Below are positions 1-12,474 of a DNA stretch of 64,000 bases, piece after piece; positions within the stretch are counted from its first letter, which is position 1; each line of letters starts with the position of its first letter. A program made the translations under genes and the position numbers. This stretch comes from Rhexocercosporidium sp. MPI-PUGE-AT-0058 (Eukaryota > Ascomycota > Leotiomycetes > Helotiales), in contig JAGTJL010000006.1 of the NCBI GenBank assembly GCA_020746875.1, forward strand, positions 2,480,001 through 2,544,000, in the 5' to 3' direction. The notes beneath the pieces were generated by a model, which was not told the origin of the DNA, did not search any database, and worked only from the letters and a program-made list of their open reading frames with translations.

Positions 1-336
1 GTAAACCTCGTTGAAGACCTCTGGGCTGGTGAAGGATACTTCATTTGGCGAGATGAGCATAACCGCGCCATATTTCTTGTGCATATAGTCGATGTAGAAG
101 ATTCTGCGGGCAGTCATGACATAGTATTTTTAATGCAGGTCCGTATACCTAGCGAACCACGGGCCTGGGACTTTGGCTAAATCGCTTGTTTCTGTACGGG
201 TAACAGTCTGGAAAGTATCAGTCTGGATGCGTTGAATTGCATCGGAATAGAAGACACTCACGTGGATGAAATACAAAATAATGAATGAAATGATTGCAAC
301 TGGGGCTACGCCCAGGCTGCCTACTTTGACGTCCAT
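1..336 (-). pseudogene. Cytochrome P450, 5' end only, with an in-frame stop
   Basis: The reading starts at 336 and runs off the left edge. The first ~25 residues are a hydrophobic membrane anchor (VAPVAIISFIILYFIHV), followed by the proline-rich hinge and the pattern VPGPWFARYTDL typical of fungal microsomal P450s. The same frame continues after a TAA codon at about 130-132 with KYYVMTARRIFYIDYMHKK, then YGAVMLISPNEVSF, the standard next block of the family. I see no GT-AG intron that would remove the stop, so the gene is either a pseudogene, a null allele or carries a sequence error. The heme-binding end is outside the window, so the substrate cannot be guessed. The next gene is TRI14-like, which would suit a secondary-metabolism setting. 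Confidence 0.72.
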
Positions 337-1200
337 CTCGAAGAGAAAATGATGAGAAAGAAAAACGGCTTAGATCTCAAACAGATCTAAAGTTTTAGTC
401 ATTGTTTGCGAGAGGATAAACTGATTTTATAACCTACATCTCGGACGCGAGTTTACCTATGGAGACCAACCAGAACGTCCGGAAATAGGTGTGCACCGGA
501 AGATCGACAAAGCCCCCACAATATCGCATCTTCTTCCTGGACGATCCATCTTGGGTTTTCACCCCCGATGTGCGGGGCATTATTCATCGATCTTGCTGCA
601 AGGACACGCTTTGATTCAAGGCCCAAGATGCAGCACATTCTAACAAGACAGAAGCCACTTTGGACTATTCTTTATTACCATGCCGCTCGACGCTTGCCAA
701 TCAAAGTCATATCCCTACTTTACCCCAACCAAAATCGAGTAGGTGCTGCTGGTCCTACAATGAAGCTACAGTTTTTGTTCGGCCGCAAGAACGTATCAAA
801 TACGATGAGCGTCAGTTTTCATAAGAGAACCTCTTGGATTTGAACGTGATATTTGTCGGGTACCGCATCTCGACAATCTCGGAACTGGAAACGCAAGTGA
901 CTGATTCGCCTAGGCTTACCGTGTAACAGGATGTCAACAAACTTGCTGGCAGTCCTCCAGGACCTGAATATCTGCTTTATTTGTCATTACGCCCGCATCA
1001 CAGACATTTTTATCTGACATGTAAGGAGGGAAATCCTAAGCGTTTTCTATGTCTTTTATGGCTCAGAAGTGAGGGTGGTTATGTGAGCCATGGATAGGGC
1101 CACCTTGTGAAATTTCGCTAATTTTGGAAAAGAAGTTGCGAACTAACATTATACTGGCAGCATGAACAGCATGTACCGGCTTCAACCAAACACAAGTTCA
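337..1200. other. Intergenic spacer
   Basis: Holds the upstream region of the P450 relic and the 3' flank of the TRI14-like gene. Short open frames on both strands lack recognisable domains and I see no RNA gene or repeat. Confidence 0.5.
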
Positions 1201-2370
1201 CTAAATGCCTGTATCCGCTGCCCGTAACAGCGCCTCAACATCGTCCGTGATATCTCTCAGCGCAAAGTCCGTCCGATTCCCCGCCATAGATGGATCCACT
1301 GCATTGTCATAGAACAACACGCTCGAATAGATGCGATCTCCAATGTCCCGTGCCGTAGTCTGACTGATAACTACCGAAGCTGGTTCCAATTTTCTATCAA
1401 CACTTTCCACAAAGCCAACGTACGTCGCTGTGTTCCAGCAATCTGTCGAGATGAACACGGAGACACCGGTCGTGTTTTCAACGTTGTTCGTCTCTGCTTG
1501 TAGCAAGACTTTTCCGCCGTACCGAATTGGAAAGCTCAAGGCGGACCCAGCGCTGAAGTTATGCTGGTTCGTCTGGGGAATGACGATTGGTGTGCCCTCT
1601 ACCCCGCGAAGCGTAAATCTGACAAGCTGACTCTGTGCATTGTCGTTGGCGATGAGGATGTTGCCGATTCGAACTATGCCTCCGAATCCGAATGCACGAG
1701 GGGTGGTGGTTTGCTCAGAGACGTAAAATGGGGAGACTTGATTGTTGGAGTCGATGCGGAGAATGCTGGATGGATAGCCACCGTTGACGTAGAGGTCATC
1801 TTGAATGCCATTGTCTAGATCGAGAAAGGCACCGTATTGGCCCATCGTGGTTGCTGTGAGGTTGACTGGGTCGAGAATCGCGTAGGTATTGAGATCTACC
1901 TTGACAACGAAGTTGTCGCCGCTCACATCTTTGCCTCCTGTCAGGAAAAATTCCTGGGCTTCAATGACACCGGATAGGATGTTGTTCGTGGGGTCAAGAA
2001 CAAGCCCTGAAAGTCGTTTGTCAGAGACTGAAAGACCGTCATGGCTTAGCCCGGGGAAAGATATGATTCGTTGGATCTGTGATTTGTATGGATCGTAAAC
2101 AACGACAGTTGCATTGTAAATGGAACTATAGGCGCAAGAGGTTAATTCAACATTACTACCAAGAGAACAGACAACACTTTACCTAAGGTAAAGCACGCAT
2201 CGTTGAAAGTCCCATCGATAATAGGCTGGATAAAGTTGGAACTCGCCATTGATCAAGATATCGCCTGATACCGGAGGGCAAATGGATGTTGTGAAAGAAT
2301 GAGGGGAAGCGAGGGCGAGGGAGATCCCAAGTGAAGTTAAAAACGTCGTGAGAGTGCACCTCATTATCAA
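1201..2370 (-). CDS. Secreted TRI14-like / SMP-30-like beta-propeller protein
   Basis: Two exons, 2370-2183 and 2125-1201, joined across a 57 bp GT-AG intron, give a 370-residue protein. It begins with a signal peptide (MIMRCTLTTFLTSLGISLALAS), followed by ICPPVSGDILINGEFQLYP and, at the exon junction, YLSSIYNATVVVYDPYKSQI. The downstream blocks GDNFVVKVDLNTYAIL, TATTMGQYGAFLDLD and NGGYPSSILRIDSNN match the family of the trichothecene-cluster protein TRI14 and its many ascomycete relatives, which are predicted SMP-30/NHL-like propellers of unknown biochemical role. Length equals the family norm. TRI14 relatives often lie outside toxin clusters, so no particular metabolite is implied. It is transcribed in the same direction as the neighbouring P450 fragment. 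Confidence 0.8.
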
Positions 2371-3660
2371 GCTGTTCCCGCTGTGTGGCTGCTGAACAAA
2401 GTCAAGGACTGGAATCCTAAGAAGTTGACGATGGCCAATTACGACCTTAAAAGTGATTGATCCTGTTCGGGAGATTCGGTCCTCACATGTTCCATGTAAT
2501 TTTCATCGGACTCAAGACAGAACATAAATCTCTGTTGAAGAGGCAACTTAATTTGCTAGCCTTTCACTTGAACCCTGTTTACTCGGGACTATTTTCTGGG
2601 TCCTATGTTCGAATCGAATCTAAAGTACTCATTGGAAATAATTTCCAGAGAAATTATTACCTTACCAGCAAACCCTTTTGGCAGAACTGCAAGTATCTTA
2701 TCAATAACCACCACTGCTATTGTGATCGCATGAGTTTGACATCTCCATTGAGAGCAAGAGCATGCCGTCATCTATGCTTGTCTCTTCTTGGAGAAGACAG
2801 GCTTAATCCTTGACTGAAAATAGCATCTAAAGTAGATACATGAAGTGCATCACGCATAATCCTAGTGAAACAAAAGCCTCCCCTGGGAAACCTAACCCCG
2901 GGGAAAGTAGAAAATGAGGAGAGAAAGTCAAAAGCGGAGAATAGCGTACCCCGCGTTGAAGTCTGGAGGCCGATGGCAATGACGGGGGTTGATAGATCGC
3001 AAGCGAGAGAAGTCCGTAAGACCGAAACTTGAACCCCCAGCAGGGGGCACATGGCCAATACCAACTATCCCCATCATATGATGAACATTGAAAAGCTTGC
3101 TGGCTGCAGTAGTGGGTAGAAACTGGGCTCAAGAGCCCGTTTCGCGGCATGAGAGTTGCAGAGCGAGATGAACTGGCGTGGCGAACAATTGCTACGGTTC
3201 GACAGCTTTAAGGCTTGATCAGATTCAAGCATATGGGGAAGTCCGTTTCAATCAATGCTATCAACTCAAGATCAAACGAAAAAAAGACTAGGGGTAAACT
3301 GCAACCAATAAATTTTTTGATGCAAGTGAGACTTTGAAGGACCTTTGGTTGCGGAGACTGGATCTAGAGATGACCAAGCAAGGCGTAGTTCTCGAGGGAG
3401 ACAGGCAGAGATCAAAAACGGAAAAAGAACAAAAGAACTACAATAATCAAGAAGAAGAAAAAGGGCAAAGATCCAATGTACAGGACTAAATCATATGTAT
3501 AGATATAAAGTAGCTCTTGACAACCGAGGATACTCTTTCTAATTCGCCTCGTTACTAATAGCCTGCCTTCCAGCTTCCATATCAGCCTCAGTTGGCATAT
3601 TTACTATCATCAAATATAAAACATCCTAGATGCCATTAGCTCAATCATTCCAGGCAAAAA
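2371..3660. other. Intergenic spacer
   Basis: About 1.3 kb with overlapping short open frames on both strands but no domain, intron-exon pattern or repeat that I can support. Confidence 0.5.
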
Positions 3661-5080
3661 TTAACGATCCCTACTAACCTTCGTCAACACTCTCTTCACC
3701 ATAGCAGCACCCTTCTTCTGCCTCCTAGGCCCATCACCCTGTCCCTCTCTCGTGCCTCCCCGCCCCCGTCCTCTCCTCCCACCCCACCCTTCATTCTTCA
3801 ACCCTCTCGGATTGAACTTCCCGCCTGTCAACATCGAAACCAAACTCCCATTGTTAGCTGGATTGTTCGGATCCGAGTACCGACTCGTGAATTCCGTTCG
3901 CTGACCCGGCACGACAAGTTTACTATCCGGGTTCTCACCCGCCCACTTCGCTCTGGCTCTCCTGTCGAAGTAGTCATCGACGAATTTGGAGGTGCTCTTC
4001 ATCATGCCTTGCTTCTGTGCGCCTTCTTCGCTTTCGTCTTCGGCAACTTTGTCTAGAGCTGGGAAGATGAGAGGTGCGGATTCGGGCAGCTCGAGCTCGC
4101 CGTATGTCTTGCCGCTTGAGAGACGTAGATTGCGGAAGGTCTGACGGGTGCTGGATGAGGCGGGAGTTTGCTTATTGGTGATGGTCTGGTTGATGTCGAC
4201 TACGGTGTGCGGTTTAGTCGAGTCGGGTTTGTAGGTCATGATCAAGCAGTAGAGACCGCGAGGCTTGAAGAATCCTTCGTTCATCTGGTCGAGGAATGTG
4301 GTTGTCCTGAAGATATATAAGTTCGGCTGAATCGAGCAGAGATATCTCGGTGGTGGCTTACCTCGAACGCCTTTGGACCTCCATCGCTACACCAACCGCG
4401 AACTGCACAGCTGTTGAAACGGTCATGGCAATGACACTCGGTACGAACCCTGCTCCGGCTGCAGCTATGTTGACGGCTTCTAACCACCCATCCGCCTCAC
4501 AGATCTTCTTGAACGTTTTCAGAAACTCCAAGAAAGTGGCCTGGTCGATCCCAACATCCTCAAGCACAGGAGCATACGCCCTCACGAATCCACGTTTCTT
4601 GTCTCTAGGTCTACACTGTGGAAGGATGACAGGGCAGGGCAGCTGTGCTCCGACCAGATCATATGCTGGCGGGGGATGGCTCCTTAAGAACTCGCTCGTC
4701 AGGGTCTTTGTGTCTTTCGATGGTCCTGCGATCTCAGAGTCTTCTTCTAGTGGTGAAGATGCTTCATCAAGTTGCCAAGCCTCCTCATTCCCCTCTTCGC
4801 CGGAGGACACACCATCATCGTCGTTGCGGTGGTTCGCTTCATGATGCTGTTCAACTGCTACAGCTCTACCTTGCGCAATGAGTTGTGCCCCTTGTTCTTC
4901 TGAGACCTCGACGTATTGGGGAGGTGAATCGTAAAGTTGATCTGATGTAAAGCCTCCAGCAGTGCTGCTTTCGCCAGCGTTTGATAATGCTGCCTTGTCT
5001 GCTTTCTTCGCTTTGTGGTGTTTGATGGATTCGGATGCCAGGCCAATTCCAGAACCTAGAATCTTGACGAGGATACCCAT
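3661..5080 (-). CDS. Conserved hypothetical fungal protein
   Basis: Two exons, 5080-4362 and 4306-3661, with a 55 bp intron that restores the frame through MEVQRRSRTTTFLDQMNEGF; the product is 454 residues. I start at MGILVKILGSGIGLASES because this is a compact ATG start. A longer in-frame start at 5209 adds 43 unremarkable residues. The protein has an acidic, Glu/Asp/Ser-rich middle, a conserved-looking block RPRDKKRGFVRAYAPVLEDV, a moderately hydrophobic stretch (NIAAAGAGFVPSVIAMTVST), and a basic Arg/Gly-rich end (WGGRRGRGRGGTREGQGDGP). I recall similar proteins as common uncharacterised genes in filamentous ascomycetes, but I know of no assigned function. The RGG-like tail suggests nucleic-acid or protein interaction; this is only inference. 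Confidence 0.75.
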
Positions 5081-5838
5081 GATGTGTTCGTCGCTTCTGT
5101 TGTTGACTTTAAGACAGGTGAGTGAGGATATGAGTGTGCTCAACAATCGGAGGATTGAAATGAATGGTTGAAGTGATGTGAAAAGACACGGAGAATTCCT
5201 CGAGGGCATTCTCTATATACTTCATCTTCTGCGCCTCTCCCATCTTTGATCTTCATTCAGACGGGCAGGTTCCTGTTATTCCTTGTTTTTCAAGGCTATG
5301 CATCGCTGTGGTGAAGCTGTAAAGAAGCGAGAGAATGAAGGGGTAAACAGGTAAGCTGACAGCAGGGTTCAATTACGAAGGCACAGTAGCCCACTGGAAT
5401 TCCAAACCCCTGAAAGCTTGTGGGCTAAACCCTGTCGGTGGTAATTCTATCCACTTACAGGGCATGTTCTCAGCTTGGCAGCGGCCCAGCAAAACCCTAC
5501 GGAGTATGGGATCATAGGGATGCGCCACAGCTTTCTGCATTCCTAATCCAACCTAGCTTGTTCCTAATCTGGCTTTCTAGATGTCCCAGCTGCAGCAATT
5601 TGTGTTGATCTCTTCAAATCCGAGTTGCCGCAGCTAGGTCGGATCGTCCAAAATTAATCTTAATCCGCTTCGGCTCCTCTTTCGACTTCCAACAAGAGAA
5701 TCAGTACATGGTTTTGGATTGAGTAACTCTTCAACCTCATACATTCTCGAATCGAGATAAATAAAAAAGGCAATAACAGCTATCGTATCAAGTCCTTCCT
5801 ACACCATTCTCTTTTCTTCCCTTTTGGGAATCCCTACG
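5081..5838. other. Intergenic spacer with possible TATA element
   Basis: Upstream region of the unknown gene at 3661-5080 and 3' flank of the MDR gene. On the minus strand a GTATATAG element lies near 5212-5219, about 130 bp above the chosen ATG. No gene seen. Confidence 0.4.
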
Positions 5839-6855
5839 TCAAGTCAACACTACAATCTTACCCCCAGCACTATTCTCCTCCATAACACGATGAGCCTCCA
5901 CAATCTCATCAAGCTTGAAAACCTTCCCAACTTGGATCTTTAATTTCCCCTCTTTCACCTGCTTAGCTAGCTCCTCCAGCGGCGTAGCCATGAACTCATC
6001 CGGCCCTCCAGAATATGTCGTCAGATTAACAGCCATCGGAATAGCTTCCATCGGACTAAACTCATCGAACGTCCATTTATTGCCGACAATGCCCGCCATA
6101 CACACACTTCCCCCCTCCTTAACACACATCAAAGAATCCTTGAGAGTAGTCGTCCCTATCAACTCCAGCACTCTATCAAACTTTTCCCCAATCTTCCCCG
6201 CCACAGTCCCATCATCCACAAGCACCTCATTTGCACCACTCTCCTTCAGAAACGCCTCTCGATCCGCCCTCCGACTCGTAGACACCACAAACGCACCACG
6301 GTTCCTCGCGATTGCCGCAGCTGCAAGTCCAATACTCGACGTCCCACCCCTAATAAGAAGTCTCTCCCCTTGACACAGCCTCAAAGCTTTGAACAGCGCC
6401 CCCCAAGACGTCTGCAGCATCTCAGGCATAGCACCGAGTACCTCCCACGGTAATTCCGTCTTAATCACCTGCACATTCGTCGCTGACACGCACGTATACT
6501 CCGCATACCCACCGTCAAAATCCCGTCCCATTCCGCCCATAGCACTCACTACCACGTCTCCCTTTGAGAACTCGTTGCCAGGGCATGAGGCGACGATGCC
6601 TGTTGCTTCGATGCCGAGGACGCGTGGGAATTTCACGCCGGGAGAGTGGCCTTGTCGGGTGAAGAGCTCGGAGCGGTTGAGACCGAAGGCTTTTACTTGG
6701 ATGAGGACTTGGCCTGGATTGGGAGTTGGGATAGGAAGTTGTTCGATCTTGAAGACTTCTGGGCCGCCAGCTTGGTAGATGACTGCTGCTTTCATGGTTG
6801 TCGTCATGATTGTGCTGATGTTTTTTCTTGATAGGGTTCGGAAAGTTCTAATCAT
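5839..6855 (-). CDS. Zinc-free MDR oxidoreductase (quinone oxidoreductase-like)
   Basis: A single-exon gene of 338 codons. The N-terminal GroES-like part has PGQVLIQVKAFGLNRSELFTRQGHSPGV and the cofactor fold carries GGTSSIGLAAAAIARNRGA followed by STSRRADR, a basic residue pattern suited to NADPH. The cysteine and histidine ligands of zinc alcohol dehydrogenases are absent, so this is the quinone-oxidoreductase/zeta-crystallin side of the medium-chain dehydrogenase family, which reduces quinones or activated alkenes. The ATG at 6855 adds MIRTFRTLSRKNIST, an Arg/Ser-rich stretch compatible with a mitochondrial presequence. Internal Met codons at 6807 and 6795 would give a cytosolic form (MKAAVIYQAGGPEVFK is the usual family start). 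The substrate is unknown. Confidence 0.88.
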   Translation of the reverse strand: MIRTFRTLSRKNISTIMTTTMKAAVIYQAGGPEVFKIEQLPIPTPNPGQVLIQVKAFGLNRSELFTRQGHSPGVKFPRVLGIEATGIVASCPGNEFSKGDVVVSAMGGMGRDFDGGYAEYTCVSATNVQVIKTELPWEVLGAMPEMLQTSWGALFKALRLCQGERLLIRGGTSSIGLAAAAIARNRGAFVVSTSRRADREAFLKESGANEVLVDDGTVAGKIGEKFDRVLELIGTTTLKDSLMCVKEGGSVCMAGIVGNKWTFDEFSPMEAIPMAVNLTTYSGGPDEFMATPLEELAKQVKEGKLKIQVGKVFKLDEIVEAHRVMEENSAGGKIVVLT

Positions 6856-7882
6856 GAGATGCTTAACTAGAGAGAAAATGAGGATTCTGACCAGGTTGCG
6901 ATGGAGAATTAGATTGATGTCTGTCGAAGAAGCTGGCTGACGTTGATAGTTAAGTATCTCGAAGCATGGCGGGGTTGCAGTCAGCGAAGGACCTCGCCAA
7001 TAATGTCAGATTACCCCGCCATCAGCCCTACAGGCTCGGTTTCGACCCTTTTCAGAACCCGAGCCCGATTCGGTAATGATTTGACATACACCCTCATGAA
7101 GTATCTAAACACCTACCTGTAACGCAGTGGTAGGCACATATCTTCTCGAACTACGGTAAGAATACGAGTTTCCCCTTTCCAACATGATGAAGCTGAGCTC
7201 AAGACGATCACCACTATATGTAATAATCCGCTAGCGATAGCTACTTCAAAGAATCAAACCGCCTCAGATAGAAATACGTCCAACCAAATGCGTGGAGTTC
7301 GCCTCTACATCGTTTATGTACTCTCCAACGCGAAACTCCCTTTTCTATTCGTAATAGACCTCCACCGACCTAATCAACCCTCTATAGGAAAAAACATCGA
7401 AAATTTCTGCAAGACTCGCTAGACCAAGGACTCTCAATCGAACGTCATCTCCATAAGCCAAACCTAGTACTACTGAAAGATCGACTGTGCTAAGTCAGCT
7501 TCATCTCGAACAACTTCCAAATGAGCAAACAAAAGATATGCATCCATGCATGCATCAAACCACAGGCAAAAAAAAAAAAAAAAACACACACAAAAGCCTC
7601 ATAAAACTGTATAATAGAGATAACCATTTGCAAGCAAATACATAATTAAAAGAAGAAAGGAAATCCACATGGCTGACAAATCCATGCCCCACCCCACCTC
7701 TTCTGCAGAAACATCCCACCTCCACGTTTACCCCTCAATCCCAGAAGTGACAAAATCTCTCACACACCTAATCAGCTTCTATTGTGAGAAGTCATTCTCG
7801 ACAATATCTAAGCCATACATCCAGTGACCACTCCGCCAAGTAACATAAGCCTCACCTGCGGTCTACTAAGCTCCGCCCAAGA
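6856..7882. other. Divergent intergenic region with an A-tract
   Basis: Separates the MDR gene (minus) from the Zn2Cys6 gene (plus), so it probably holds both promoters. Near 7568-7584 there is a run of 17 A followed by a short (CA)n stretch. No other gene-like signal seen. Confidence 0.5.
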
Positions 7883-9838
7883 ATGTTCTCCATCATCAAA
7901 CTCCCCACTTCATCCCAGCACGCGCGGAGAACGCACACCAAGTCCAGACATGGGTGCAAGACGTGCAAAGAGCGGAAACTGAAGGTTCGCCACTCGGATT
8001 AAGATCCATCTGTAACTTAAAATAGCTCGAGTCGAAACTGATGGAAAGTACTGTGTAGTGTGACGAAGCACATCCAGTCTGCGGCAACTGCTCGCGTCGT
8101 TTCGTAGACCCGCCAGAATGCGATTACACCACTGCATCGAAACGGAAATCTGGAGCTGGCATTAGGTTAGAAGCTGGAATTGAGTCGTCTCATGATCCTA
8201 TCTCCACTTCTACTTCTGATCCCATCCGACATTCGAGAACTCCAAGGGGAGGAATGCGAGATGCCAGATTAGCTCTTCCGAGTGAACTCAGAGCCGAGCT
8301 GCTCGATCCTTTCTTGACGTATCCGGCTAGTAATGTGCGGGGTGTTGATGTGTTGTTGAGATACTGTACGTCTATTCCCTAGAAACATCGGTTGATGGTA
8401 GAGAAAAGGAGTCTGACGAAAGAGCGAACCGATGGATACTAACAACACCTAAGATCTCCAAACAGCAGTCTACGCCTCCTTCCCTTGGCAGCCGCGCTCC
8501 CCCACTAACCCTACAACGACCTACTTCGTCCCTCTCGTTCTCACCGATGCAGTGCTATTCCACGCCACATTGCAACTAAGCATGTTAAGGTGTGAAAAGA
8601 AAGCGGCCGAGTGGCGAAATGTCGATTCAGCATCCTTGCAGGGCGAATGTATCAGGTTATTGAGGGAGAGGGTTGAGGTGGAAAACGATGGATTTGGGAA
8701 GGGAGTGTGTGATCAGACCATCAGCGCTGTTGTTGCGCTTGCTGCTTTCGAGGTATATTCCCCTTCGCTTCCCCGAGTTGAATGTTTGGTCGAGTATGGT
8801 TCTGCAAATGAAAGCATGAAAGAGGTGTGCTAACGAGAGAAACTGCAGCATGAGAGAGACAACTTGCGAATGCTGAGAATGCATATGGATGGCCTGAAAA
8901 GAATGGTTGATATTCGAGGAGGCTTGAACGCCATCCGACAAACGAATGCCATGGTAGCGAATTCAGTGTTCTGGTCGGTATTCCCATCTTTCCATTCACT
9001 CGAAGAAGATGTATCGAAACCAGACGTTGACTCAGATAGGATATTCGTAGTAGCCATGTACGAGATCCCGTATCCGGCTTTCGACCGCAACCTCCCAGCT
9101 TTCGCACCCCACGAGCACAACTTACACATCCCCATCGTGCCTGAACGGCTGGATGTGCACTCACATTTCTCTGATATCGACCCTTCTCTTTCAGTAGCAA
9201 CCACATCTCGATCCACGGATATGAGTATCGATTTAATCGCACCGGACCTCGCAAATCCTGTCGCTTCCGTCCTTATCTCCATTCAGCACGTCTCACATCT
9301 CGTGCCTACAAACGATGCATACCCCACAGCAGCCACTTCGTCGGTCGTCCTGACGCGCATGTGTACATTGCTCTCACATCTTCTCAGCTTAACCCCTCGA
9401 GATCTCCAGTCCTCTTCTGTAGCTCCGGGAGCTGTGCAGCCTTCCTACCTACTTTCAGAATGCACCAGGCTGGCGCTCCTCCTGCACGTTTTCACGCCGT
9501 GGAGAGGGCTGCCGCCAGATGGAACGCTAAGCATGAAACTACTTCTGTATCAACTCATCACGACCTTGAAAGACTTTCTCGCATCCTCAGATTACGAGAA
9601 CCGTGTCCTTGTTCTTTGGATCTTCGCCGCGGGAGGTGTCGCGGCAGGCTGTATGCCTGAAAGGAAATGGTTCGTTGGTCATCTTGTAGAAATGGTTGAA
9701 GCGATGGGAATTGAAAGCTGGGAGATCTGGAAGGCACATTTAAGAAACATTGTCTGGCACGATAATCTTTGCGGACCGAAATATAGAGCGTTGTGGGACG
9801 AGATCGATGCGAAGAGGAAGGAACTCGAGGAGAATTAG
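7883..9838 (+). CDS. Zn2Cys6 transcription factor with fungal regulatory domain
   Basis: Four exons (7883-7984, 8059-8365, 8466-8752, 8849-9838) give 561 residues with all phases closing. The zinc cluster is split by intron 1: cysteines 25, 28, 35, 42, 45 and 55 follow C-x2-C-x6-C-x6-C-x2-C-x9-C (GCKTCKERKLKCDEAHPVC). Intron 1 has a weak donor (GTTCGC), but the join is convincing because it rebuilds the binuclear cluster. Exons 3 and 4 carry the helical fungal-specific factor region (DAVLFHATLQLSML, then MLRMHMDGLKRMVDIRGGL and, near the end, VLWIFAAGGVAAGCMPERKW). It should act in the nucleus as a pathway regulator; the target is not evident. No obviously co-regulated cluster lies next to it. 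Confidence 0.87.
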
Positions 9839-12474
9839 ATAGGTCCAAATAGAATCGAATGCTCCTTTGAAGTATTGTGTCTCCCAAGCATGAGCCGGGT
9901 TTGACGAATGCGAAAATTGTCTCGTCCAGGAAGCTCTGAAAAGGGTTAGTGCGAGCTTGTGGGTTGAAGGATTGCTGTATCCAGAAGGTCGTAACTTTGG
10001 CGAGTCCGAGCCAATAACCCCCATGCCAAACCAACACGAGAGGAATCCAACAAGTACACCATTCGCAACGGCCTCATTGGATACGAGAGCTCAGTCAGCT
10101 GCGTCCGCACTCAAGCTGCATGTGGTTGCGAGACTTGCCTATTCAGGGTAAACGCTCGCCGTGATGCGCCGTAATGCGACAGCGGCACATTCGCCCTTGT
10201 CCTTTTCCGTTACAGGCTTCTGGAAGCCGCCAAGTGTGCAGCCAAGCACCGCAGAAGACGACGATTGGTGTTGGCAAAGCTTCGCCCCAACGACACCTCC
10301 CTGATCACAAATCGGCTTTCATACAATTCATCCTTCACAAAATCATCTAAAGTCTCTCCTGATCAGGACTGCGTAATCAGCGAGGCAATCGCGTGATGGC
10401 AAAGGATGTTCGAGTTTTGAAATCCCGCGAGAAGCGTTGGATTGGCTGCGTGTTTAGGGTAGTGACAGCGGATCGTCCGGGCCCTCCGAGGATGCGGGAA
10501 AAAAGGATTTGGAGATGGCAGGATTCTGATTCGAAACAAGTCAGCACCTTAAACCTGTTCAGAGATAAGAATACGGGCGTACCAATAAAAAGAGACCAGC
10601 GGTATCTGCCCTTGGAATCATGAATGATCGCATTTCCAGCAAACACCTCACCTCAAAAACCCACTGGACCGTAGGTAGCCAGAGCAAAAATTAGGGAAAG
10701 CTAAGACAGACCCATGGTACCTAAGTGGGAACGAATTCCATAGATACGGAGTTAAGCCGTGGCATTGGGACGCATGCGTCTTTTTGGGGGTGGGTGTGGG
10801 GGGGAGTGCAGAGACCCGGATAGAAGGGGAAATCTTCTGGAAATCTTCTTATGCTTCTGTGCAGGAATCTGCTGATGGCGCGCGCCCGACATTGAGGAAC
10901 AAGCTTCTTGTTGGCTGCATTGGATAATGGCGCAGCGCCACCAGATACCGAACCGCCCTGGGATCCGTGGCGCATCTTAAACCGAGGATTGCATATGCTG
11001 TGCCTACGGTCGCAACCGTCGAAGGCGCCGATGTGAACCTGCTCGACGTGATATTTGCTTTTGTTGACAGTTGAGAAAGCCGAGGCTAGAGAATGGCAGC
11101 TTGGATATTTCCCGTTATGAAGCAATCTATGCGATACAAGTGATGCAGGGCTCAACACCTCAAAACTGCTGAATTGATCAGTAGTCGTGAGATCTGTTGT
11201 CAGTATGAATGTATAGGGTAGTCCCATAATGACAATGAAGTTGTACTCACAAGTCTCGCGGCTACATTAATGTGTATCTTCTCCAGTCCCTCCAAGACCC
11301 CTCATCTCCTTCACTATCTGGCACTAACAGGGTTCTCCAGGGCTCCATTCAATTCCCGTCGACTCGCGAGTGGCCATGCCCAATTTCCATAAATGACTTT
11401 CTCGGCCGAATTAATGCCAACAGCCTATCATCCGTGTATAACTGTGTGAAAGTGCAAATTCGGTCTGGATCCGGCCCGACTAAGCATTTCGAGACCCGCA
11501 TGCGACGCAGCCTCGAAGCTTAACTAGTCCATTTTCTAGAAGCTCTCCTGGTTCGATTACTCCACAATGAACCCTAGATCGGACTAGTCTTCGACTCTGG
11601 TGAACCAGAACGTCGCAGCTTATCGTGTCAGTTGGTCTGGCCACTCCACCGGAACCCCCTCCTCTGGTGCTGATTGCTGAGGTTCTCAAATCAGGTGCAG
11701 AATGCAGCGTAACGAAGTCGCTTGTCTGCAAATGTGTCGCAATTTCAGATATAGTGGTACTGTAACGCATGTAAGCAACTTTCCTTTTGACGGTTACTTT
11801 CGGCGAGTTTGCGAGTTGAGAAAGTTCTCCGTCCCTGGTTGAATGTGTCCCTGCTCGCTAAGCTGCTTCGTAACCCCTGAGACCTCATCACAGCTGGCTC
11901 TCTTCACTGGTTCCGGAACCTCAAACCTTCGAAAGGCAGGCGGGGACTAGTCTTATCTGTGCATTTGCCACTAGAGAGTATTTGAATACCAATACCGACA
12001 TAGGCAGGGTTATGCTGGCACAGTGGACTCCCGCCTCCAAGGAAGCTTACTCGTTCCAAGACATCCTGGCAGTTCTTGTGTGATCTTGTCCTGCTTGGTG
12101 CTCTTGAACAGGTCTAGTATCACTATCGAGACGGCCATGCCGTGCGAGAAACACTAATAATGGTGACAACCAGTCAAAGGTCTTGGCCATATCTCGGATC
12201 AGACAGACATGGGGACATCTATCTGCAGGCCAGCCAGGGCCGTGTCTAGGATCTGGTCCAAGACCCCGCTAGACTGTTAGAGGGAGGTGAGTTGTGTGGT
12301 AGAAGTTGATATCCGAGAAATTACTTAAACAGAGTTGCATCCTCCTCAAGCTCAGATGAGCAGTCTCGTGTTACTCCATCAATTCACCCTTCCTCTCACC
12401 GAGCGTGCAGAGTCGACGACCATCCTTATATATTCTTTTTTTAATACCTGTGTTCCAGGACGCACATAGTCATC
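9839..12474. other. Large gene-poor spacer
   Basis: About 2.6 kb. Open frames up to 168 codons occur on the minus strand (10721-11227) but have no domain, and lack a start or exon context that persuades me. The last 100 bp should contain the amino acid permease promoter; a TATA-like TTATATATTC lies at about 12426-12435, some 40 bp before its ATG. Confidence 0.5.

Noticed and set aside
10721..11227. 168-codon minus-strand frame in the 9.8-12.5 kb spacer
   Set aside because: No domain, odd composition, no start or splice context; other frames of similar length overlap it.
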